Shown piece after piece: positions 58,164-64,000 of a DNA stretch of 64,000 nt. The notes beneath the pieces were generated by a model, which worked only from the letters and a program-made list of their open reading frames with translations, was not told where the DNA came from and ran no database searches. Within the stretch, counting starts at the first letter, position 1; the number at the start of each line of letters is the position of its first letter. Position numbers and translations under genes: made by a program. Origin of the DNA: an uncultured Muribaculum sp. (GTDB lineage: Bacteria > Bacteroidota > Bacteroidia > Bacteroidales > Muribaculaceae); assembly GCA_910578835.1 (NCBI GenBank), contig CAJTSK010000011.1, positions 1 through 64,000 on the forward strand. Direction: 5' to 3'.

Positions 58164-58200
58164 AAAAAAGCGGATGCATCCCGTTAGAAATGCATCCGCT
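58164..58200 (-). terminator. Terminator after the large secreted protein gene
   Basis: AGCGGATGCAT (58169-58179) and ATGCATCCGCT (58190-58200) form an 11-bp stem. The adjoining A run (58164-58169) is a T run on the minus strand, 24 bases beyond the stop of the 58224 gene. Confidence 0.88.
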
Positions 58201-58223
58201 GTGTTAATTGGGTTATTGCGAGT

Positions 58224-61200
58224 TTACTTAACCATGACACGCACAGTGTGTGTGCCTGCCTTAACAATGTAGATTCCATTGCCGACACCTACCGATGTAC
58301 GGTCTCCGCATATGCCGGAGGCGACAACTATACCGTCAATGCCGAAGATAGCATAGTCTTCTCCGTCAAATCCTGAAATCTCGATTTTGCCGTTGGTCGC
58401 ATTTATCGAGCCGGTTACTTCTGTAACGTTGTCGATACCCGCACTTTTGTCAACAGAATAGCTTGCCATTATGAGGTAGTGTTCCGATGATTTAAGGGTG
58501 CCGTCAATATACAGGTTCATCCATTGACGGTCAAGATACTTGGCGGGGATTGCCACGGTGACAAACTGCCAGCCGTTGCCGAGGGGCACGGTTGCAATCT
58601 TTTCCGGAGAGTCCATTCCGTAAGTGATGGCATATATGTCAATCGGGTCGGCGCAATGATGTCCGGTCCATAATTCAAATGTAGCGTACGCCTCCGTAAG
58701 CGACTTGGTGGATACTTTAGGAAGACGCATGCGCACCTTTGCCGATGACTCATCGGTATATCCGATTATCGCATAGGTAGACTGATTGCCGGTAAAGTCG
58801 GGATTAACCAGTTCCGGCTGTCCCATTGACCAGGCTCCGTTTTGATATGCCGAAGTCGGTGCCGAAGCTGTCATCGGGCTGTATTTCGTAACAAGATTCT
58901 CAAATTCCTCGACAATGGGAAGTTGATAAGGTGTGCCTACGATTTGCGTTACATAATATATTGCATGCGAAACGCCTGCGGCATTTTCTGCCACGACAGC
59001 GATGCGGCAGAACTGCTGCGGAGTGCCTTCCGGGCATACAAGTGTATATTCGGTCACATCGGGTTCTGTACGTATCGGGTCGTTGATAAATTCACCGTCA
59101 GCGTAAATTAGACCGATATTGTAGCGTATGCCGGTAGTGGCGAAATAACCTCCGTTAAGCGATTCCTTGGGCGGTTCCCAGGTAAGTCTGACGCTCATAT
59201 TATCCTCGCTGATTTCACCGCGAAGATTTTCGACATAACTGAGCATGTCCATTCCGGTGAATATGGATACCTCGCTGCTGCGTCCTGTCGCGCCATTGAT
59301 TTCAGCAACAACTGTGATATAGTTTTCACCCTGCGCGGTGGGCACTGTCATGGTGACAGACTCTCCGGGAGCACCTGCTGCCGATACTTTTTCAGCGCCT
59401 GTTGCGGTAACGGTTATTTTCGTACCTGCCTCAATGGCTGTCCCGCTGATATATTTTGTCGGCAAAGTCATGGTGATTGTCGCTGTAAGGTTGGCGTCGC
59501 TTGACGAGGCAATCTTGAGGTCACTGACAGCTTCAGGTGAATTGATGCTGTATTCAGTCTCTGTGATGCGGATATTTTTTACGATAAGATTTTTCTGGTC
59601 CGGATCAGATACCCCATGAACAGCGATATAATATGTTCCGGCTTGCGGAATTGCGAAAATGCCTGAGTAATCAACCCATTCGTTGTAGTTCCTTGCACGC
59701 GTTTTTTCGATTACGGGAATAGTCATTGACTCCGGGTCAGGTGACGTGCCTGCCCACACCTCGAAATATTCACGGGTGCCGATTTGTCCTCCGCGTGCTG
59801 CTTCCAGTGACACAGAATATACCTTATCGGCATCGGGGAGCATTGTTATAGGGAGTATCAACCAGTCATCGGGCTGTTCATAGCTCCATCCTGAGGCGAA
59901 GCAAAGATCACCCCACAGGTCGGAAAGAGACCATGTGCCGTAGTCGGGACTTCCATCGCGGTTGATGTAGGTACAAAGTTGTGCCTGATGTTCAGTGGGG
60001 ATAATCTGTACAGGCAGAGATAAAGGATTCCCGAGAATAGCCTTTTCAGAAACACCTTCTGCCGAGGTCTTGCCGTTGCACACGGCTACAACTTTCGCTA
60101 CGAATGCATCAAGTTCCTGAGTATTGTCGATAGTATATTCATAGACTGCTGATTGGGTCTTGCCAAGCAGCCGGTCATTGAGATATACCTCATATTCGAT
60201 AGCTGTAAGATCAAGATAGCCTTTGTGGGTGCCTTCGGTGACGGCATCCCAACTTATATTGGTCTTGTTAATCACGACATTGGCGGGAGTGGCGGGGGTG
60301 TCGTTGCCGACATAGAGATGTGTCACGCAGGGCACACCTTTCTTTCCGCTTGCAGATGCCTCTATACGGAACGTGTAATAGGCATCGGTAAGACCCGTAA
60401 CAGGTACTGCTATTTCGCTCCCTGCCATACCGTTGCCTTGCGCTGCTTGCTTGCCGTTGGTATAAAGCGTGTAGGAGAGCTCTCCCTCGATAGTCTCTCC
60501 GCCAAGGGTCTTTGACGGCAGGCGGAAACTTATTGTGCCCTCGTGGGCTGCATCCTTGAAGTCGGCTCCAAGATAAGTTGCTGCGGCAGGTGCCGCTTCA
60601 TCAACTTCAAAGTCAGGCGAGGTGAAAAAGGTGAATTGGCGGTCGATGTCAAAAGTGTGAAGTTTTTCGATACGCTTTTCGTCAGGATAGATAGCGTAGA
60701 GCGTCGATGATGCCGCGTTGACGGCGGGATTCCATAGCAGGTAGCCGTCATACGGGCTGAACACCAATGCGCTTGGTGAATTGGCAATATTCTCCAACGG
60801 TAATTCACATAGCTCAGTGTAGGTGCCGTCGCGGTCGATTTTTACAAGCTTGCTCCATGTATTGACTCCATAAAAGCAATGGTCTACCGGATGCCAACAG
60901 AGTGAGTAACAGCGTTCGCCGGGACTCACTTCCGTTATCATCACTGCTTCTTCGGGCTTGTCGGCAGGTGCCGACTTGAATATATAGCGGTTGTCGGAGT
61001 AGATGTCTCCAATCCTGCCGAAACCGTATATGCGGTCATCTTCAGGCACATATGCTGCCTTGTGAAAGTAGGGAAGTGTCTCGTAGAGTACATCAATCTG
61101 TCTCATTAGGGTCATTTTTCCGGTAATGAGGTCAAATTCTTGATAAGCATAGTCGCCTACGAGATCTTCAGATCCTAAGGTGTACACACCAAGTCCGCAC

Positions 61201-61571
61201 AGGCTTCCGTTGCGTATCCATCCGTTGGATAATATGGCACCTATATTGGCATAGCTATAGTCCCATAAACGCGTCATGTCGCCGGTGGGCTCTATTTCAT
61301 ACAGACCGCCGGTGAATTCATCTAAGTCGGCGTAAGATTGATATCCGTAGATGGTGGAGCCGCTTGCTCCTACCTTGTTGATGGTATTGCGCGCCGGTTC
61401 TTCCGTAAAATCACGTACGGTATTTATTTTTGTCGAAAATGGCGATAGTGTAGCGCCCGACATTATTTTTCCTGACGATTCCTGAGGAAATGCCGTTATG
61501 CCGTCTTGTGCAAAAACAGTGCTTGCACACAGAAACGCAGGACATAGGGATAGAAAAAGTCGTTTATTCAT
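58224..61571 (-). CDS. Large secreted fibronectin-type/choice-of-anchor-J protein
   Basis: This 1115-residue protein starts at the ATG at 61571 (MNKRLFLSLCPAFLCASTVFA, a signal peptide); a longer frame upstream reads through the hairpin at 61587-61620. The N-terminal 300 residues contain beta-propeller-like strands (LYEIEPTGDMTRLWDYSYANIG, FDLITGKMTLMRQID, CWHPVDHCFYGVNTWSKLVKIDRDGTY). Fibronectin-III-like and choice-of-anchor-J-like modules follow (LTWEPPKESLNGGYFATTGIRYNI; LPIVEEFENL). The end (YAIFGIDGIVVASG...GNGIYIVKAG...VRVMVK) resembles a sorting tail. It shares the phrase ESL-GG(Y/F)F with the upstream neighbour, suggesting paralogous modules. Confidence 0.8.
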   Translation of the reverse strand: MNKRLFLSLCPAFLCASTVFAQDGITAFPQESSGKIMSGATLSPFSTKINTVRDFTEEPARNTINKVGASGSTIYGYQSYADLDEFTGGLYEIEPTGDMTRLWDYSYANIGAILSNGWIRNGSLCGLGVYTLGSEDLVGDYAYQEFDLITGKMTLMRQIDVLYETLPYFHKAAYVPEDDRIYGFGRIGDIYSDNRYIFKSAPADKPEEAVMITEVSPGERCYSLCWHPVDHCFYGVNTWSKLVKIDRDGTYTELCELPLENIANSPSALVFSPYDGYLLWNPAVNAASSTLYAIYPDEKRIEKLHTFDIDRQFTFFTSPDFEVDEAAPAAATYLGADFKDAAHEGTISFRLPSKTLGGETIEGELSYTLYTNGKQAAQGNGMAGSEIAVPVTGLTDAYYTFRIEASASGKKGVPCVTHLYVGNDTPATPANVVINKTNISWDAVTEGTHKGYLDLTAIEYEVYLNDRLLGKTQSAVYEYTIDNTQELDAFVAKVVAVCNGKTSAEGVSEKAILGNPLSLPVQIIPTEHQAQLCTYINRDGSPDYGTWSLSDLWGDLCFASGWSYEQPDDWLILPITMLPDADKVYSVSLEAARGGQIGTREYFEVWAGTSPDPESMTIPVIEKTRARNYNEWVDYSGIFAIPQAGTYYIAVHGVSDPDQKNLIVKNIRITETEYSINSPEAVSDLKIASSSDANLTATITMTLPTKYISGTAIEAGTKITVTATGAEKVSAAGAPGESVTMTVPTAQGENYITVVAEINGATGRSSEVSIFTGMDMLSYVENLRGEISEDNMSVRLTWEPPKESLNGGYFATTGIRYNIGLIYADGEFINDPIRTEPDVTEYTLVCPEGTPQQFCRIAVVAENAAGVSHAIYYVTQIVGTPYQLPIVEEFENLVTKYSPMTASAPTSAYQNGAWSMGQPELVNPDFTGNQSTYAIIGYTDESSAKVRMRLPKVSTKSLTEAYATFELWTGHHCADPIDIYAITYGMDSPEKIATVPLGNGWQFVTVAIPAKYLDRQWMNLYIDGTLKSSEHYLIMASYSVDKSAGIDNVTEVTGSINATNGKIEISGFDGEDYAIFGIDGIVVASGICGDRTSVGVGNGIYIVKAGTHTVRVMVK

Positions 61572-61586
61572 AATGATAATAGAAGA

Positions 61587-61620
61587 GACCGGAGCAGGGC
61601 ATGACTGTCTTGCTCCGGTC
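61587..61620 (-). terminator. Hairpin between the two secreted protein genes
   Basis: GACCGGAGCA (61587-61596) and TGCTCCGGTC (61611-61620) form a 10-bp stem 8 bases after the stop of the 61629 gene. The tail on the minus strand (TCTCTTCTATT) is only moderately T-rich, so read-through to the next gene is possible. Confidence 0.6.
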
Positions 61621-61628
61621 ATTGTGTT

Positions 61629-63647
61629 TTAGCGGTTCCTGTATATTTCTTTCTCTGCTTTCTGCTCTCCTGAGGAGAAGGTTGTGCGTTTGATGAGCAA
61701 CATGCCCTCAGCCGGAGCGATGACCTTTTTGCCGTTTACGTCAAAATACTCGACAGATGCCGCGCCCTCTGCTGTTACAGACATTATGCCTGAAAGCTTG
61801 CTGCTGAACTTGATTTCTTCAGAGGCAACCGAGGGGATTTCGCCATAGTGGGCAAGGATGGTTACATTGTAGTCCATGTCAGGCTCGGGAACGATTTCAA
61901 ATTTGGGTTCTGTGACTTTCACGGCTTCTTTACCGTTGACGGTCACGTCATATGAATCGGCTGTGACGGTGCTGTTGGATGGGGCTTCCCATGTAATGGT
62001 GATGCCTGTTTCCTCATTTTGGACAGTCACGTTGTCAACCGGAGGATAATCGTCAAGATATATGCCATCGATGTACACGTTGGTAACATTAATCTCTTTC
62101 TCAGGATTGTCATTTTCAGGGACGTAAGCATGAAATACGAGGTTAATTTCTTTCCCGGCAGCTTCGGAAAGCGGTAGGGTTTTCTTTACCCATGTTGCAT
62201 CGTTTTCAAGAGTCGAGTTTTCATTGATGCCGAGGTCGGCAAGCTCGTTTTCTGTTTCTCCGTCACGATAGCTTACTGCAAGCCGGTTGTCCACATCGGC
62301 AATTGCTGCATAATGGAATATGAGCACCGGACATTTTGCTTCAGAGAGGTTGATTTTTGACGAGATGAGATTGTCGTAGTCACCGGGATCGCTATAGCTG
62401 TGGCCGCAATAGGCATAGCCCTCTTCTTTATCGGCGTCGCCGTCCAAGCCGGTGAAATCCGACAGGCTCCAGGTGCTTGACTGGTATGCCCAGTTTGTAC
62501 CGCCGTAGTCAGATGAAGTCTCGCTTGTCCAGAGATTTTCAGGTAAATATGTCGTGTACCAGTCACCTTCAATAACATTGTTGAAATTTTCCACAAACGG
62601 GAGCTTGATTGCCGGACCTACTACGATTGACTGGCGATAAGATACATATCCTCCCTCGCCTTGCTGATTGCTTGCAGTCACGGTATAAGATACTTCGGTG
62701 GGTGCCGTGATGTCGGCGCAGTCGTCGATATAGCTGCATTCGGTAAGCTCTGTGGCGATAGTCTTACGCTCGGCTGCGGTGATACGTTCGACTTTATAGC
62801 GGGTATCTGACGGATTGAAAAATCCGCCGTGAAGACTCTCTTCCGGGGCGGTCCATGTCAGTTCCACTCCTGAGCCGGTTGAGGTGACTGCGAGATTTCC
62901 GGGCTGGGCAGGCACATCTTTGCCTACAAAGACACTGACCGAAGTGTAGTCGCTTGTGCCGTATTCGGTAGAAGCATACAGGCGTAATGAATACTCCTTG
63001 CCTGATTCAAGGTCAATGGTGAAAGTATATTCCTTTCCGGCTTCGGGATTTTCGATTTTCTTCAATTCCGCCTCGTTTCCGTAGCTGATATAGTCCTTTA
63101 CGATAAGAGATGTAAGCGGTACCGACAGCTCCGACTCTGAAGAAGATTCAGTGGAGGGGGCTTTTACGGTCAGTGTGACAGGCGGATTGCCTTGAGCGTC
63201 GGTAGTACACGATATCACTTCGGGTTTAGCCGGCTTGATACCGGTGAAGATATATAAATTCTTTCCGTAGCTGTTTTTGCCGTCGGCATTGTATGCTACA
63301 GCCTTGTAAGTGTAGTCATATCCTGTCAGAAACTCATCGTCAGTGCCGGTAAGCACAGCCCCCGGAGCAGGATTTTCAAATGTTTTTACAGGTTCGTCAG
63401 ATTCTCCGGCATAATAGCTTGAGCGTGTTACCTCTATTTTGGCGATTTCAGTGAGCGGTTGAGGATTGTCCCAGCTTTGGGTCATTGTGGGGGCGGTAAT
63501 CTCAAATGAAATGACCGGTTTTCCCTCAACAAGCTCAAATTTGCCGGTGAACGACGTCGGTTCTCCGGGTACGGGCAATTCTTCTTGGGCGATGGCAATC
63601 TGGAAACAACTTGCCAAGGCTACGGTAGATAGTAAAAGTTTGTTCAT
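61629..63647 (-). CDS. Secreted fibronectin-type/choice-of-anchor-J protein
   Basis: This 672-residue protein has a signal peptide (MNKLLLSTVALASCFQIAIAQ). It contains fibronectin-III-like repeats (VTRSSYYAGESDEPVKTFENP; VELTWTAPEESLHGGFFNPSDTRYKVERI; GITITWEAPSNSTVTADSYDVTVNG). A choice-of-anchor-J-like module lies between them (LPFVENFNNVIEGDW...GYAYCGHSYSDPGDYDNLISSKINLSEAKCPVLIFHY), and the C-terminal tail (VEYFDVNGKKVIAPAEGMLLIKR) is sorting-like. It is probably a cell-surface or secreted binding protein. TATATTTG lies at 63686-63679 on the minus strand. The downstream gene encodes a related, longer protein. Confidence 0.82.
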   Translation of the reverse strand: MNKLLLSTVALASCFQIAIAQEELPVPGEPTSFTGKFELVEGKPVISFEITAPTMTQSWDNPQPLTEIAKIEVTRSSYYAGESDEPVKTFENPAPGAVLTGTDDEFLTGYDYTYKAVAYNADGKNSYGKNLYIFTGIKPAKPEVISCTTDAQGNPPVTLTVKAPSTESSSESELSVPLTSLIVKDYISYGNEAELKKIENPEAGKEYTFTIDLESGKEYSLRLYASTEYGTSDYTSVSVFVGKDVPAQPGNLAVTSTGSGVELTWTAPEESLHGGFFNPSDTRYKVERITAAERKTIATELTECSYIDDCADITAPTEVSYTVTASNQQGEGGYVSYRQSIVVGPAIKLPFVENFNNVIEGDWYTTYLPENLWTSETSSDYGGTNWAYQSSTWSLSDFTGLDGDADKEEGYAYCGHSYSDPGDYDNLISSKINLSEAKCPVLIFHYAAIADVDNRLAVSYRDGETENELADLGINENSTLENDATWVKKTLPLSEAAGKEINLVFHAYVPENDNPEKEINVTNVYIDGIYLDDYPPVDNVTVQNEETGITITWEAPSNSTVTADSYDVTVNGKEAVKVTEPKFEIVPEPDMDYNVTILAHYGEIPSVASEEIKFSSKLSGIMSVTAEGAASVEYFDVNGKKVIAPAEGMLLIKRTTFSSGEQKAEKEIYRNR

Positions 63648-63678
63648 AGAAAATTACTTAATAATGAATGTTTGAGTG

Positions 63679-63686
63679 CAAATATA
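63679..63686 (-). promoter_or_regulatory. -7 element of the 61629-63647 gene
   Basis: Read on the minus strand this is TATATTTG, 31 bases before the ATG. No TTTG is seen at the ideal -33 spacing. Confidence 0.6.
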
Positions 63687-63802
63687 ACGATAAAAATGTA
63701 TTTTGAAATCTTTTTGGCTGTAAAATATCGATTTTGGTGACAAAAAGATTGTTTTTTGTTGTTTTGATGTGCCAAAACGGGATGTGTAAGTTGCGGTTTG
63801 AT

Positions 63803-63837
63803 AAAAAAGCAGGGCATCCTCCAAGAGAATGCCCTGC
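63803..63837 (-). terminator. Terminator of the gene entering from the right edge
   Basis: GCAGGGCAT (63809-63817) and ATGCCCTGC (63829-63837) form a 9-bp stem. The A run 63803-63808 is a T run on the minus strand, giving a standard intrinsic terminator 20 bases past the stop at 63858. Confidence 0.88.
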
Positions 63838-63857
63838 ACGATTTTTATGGCAAATGA

Positions 63858-64000
63858 TTATTCTTCATTGCGGTCACGACGCGGTCCACGGTCGTTGCGG
63901 GGTCCGCGGTCATTGCGCTGGTTGCGGTCGCCGCCTTCACGACGGGGTCCGCGGTCGTTGCGAGGTCCACGGTCACCACGGGGTGCACGCTGCGGCTCTA
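63858..64000 (-). CDS. C-terminal Arg/Gly/Asp-rich tail of a gene, partial
   Basis: Only the last 47 codons lie in the window; the start is beyond the right edge. They encode repeats of the type DRGPRNDRGPRR and end RRDRNEE. Such Arg/Gly/Asn/Asp-rich low-complexity tails occur on RNA-binding proteins in this phylum, for instance DEAD-box RNA helicases, but the catalytic part is not visible so I do not name the family. The terminator just downstream supports a real gene end. Confidence 0.65.
   Translation of the reverse strand, partial: EPQRAPRGDRGPRNDRGPRREGGDRNQRNDRGPRNDRGPRRDRNEE

Overview
The window is a stretch of a Bacteroidales chromosome, most likely Muribaculaceae or a close relative. 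The evidence is the recurrent Bacteroidota promoter element TAnnTTTG upstream of many genes, in several cases with TTTG exactly 20 bp further upstream; a Mfa/FimA-type (type V) fimbrial locus; several secreted proteins ending in sorting-tail-like C-terminal domains; and Bacteroidales-typical families (DUF3575, DUF3868, DUF4906, DUF4292, DUF3298). I see no rRNA, tRNA, CRISPR array, integrase or transposase gene.

Layout. 0-2.5 kb: a large secreted protein on the minus strand. 2.9-7.2 kb: an apparent operon for glycerophosphodiester use (GlpT antiporter, lipoprotein phosphodiesterase, OprO/P-like porin) closed by a terminator. 7.8-17.5 kb: a six-gene fimbrial operon (DUF3575, DUF3868, Mfa1-like stalk, Mfa2-like anchor, accessory lipoprotein, 1123-residue DUF4906 protein). 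17.7-21.9 kb: a DUF2339 polytopic membrane protein convergent with a Zn/Cd-type P-type ATPase. 22.0-26.0 kb: an AT-rich accessory patch with five small membrane or exported proteins of unknown function, two full copies and one truncated copy of a 159-bp element with 33-bp inverted arms, and a duplicated gene unit. This is the least explained part of the window. 26.3-29.6 kb: an exported protein and a B3/B4 tRNA-synthetase-like protein, divergent from mtnN-luxS-AlbA. 30.0-34.9 kb: a GH2 glycosidase, a PH-domain membrane protein and a pectin-lyase-fold protein. 35.0-38.6 kb: pyruvate:ferredoxin oxidoreductase. 39.2-44.3 kb: rnz, tadA, metH. 44.3-47.0 kb: an SPFH-tail-like protein, an N-acetylmuramidase and pepD. 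47.1-52.7 kb: a 46-residue membrane protein, an OmpH-like lipoprotein, then dut-TPR-DUF4292-EnvC. 52.7-58.1 kb: a PiT phosphate transporter with a PhoU-like tail, a PhoR/PhoB-type two-component pair and a DUF3298 lipoprotein. 58.2-63.6 kb: two large secreted fibronectin/choice-of-anchor-J proteins. 63.86-64.0 kb: the Arg/Gly/Asp-rich tail of a gene that continues past the window.

Connections. MtnN, LuxS and MetH together complete the route from S-adenosylhomocysteine to methionine. The GlpT-phosphodiesterase-porin operon and the PiT/two-component cluster both concern phosphorus acquisition, although I found no shared operator. Most other genes are ordinary core genes. The best candidates for something undescribed are the small-membrane-protein patch with its repeats, a possible short transcript near 29.7-29.85 kb, and an orphan leader with a 24-codon ORF near 38.9-39.05 kb.
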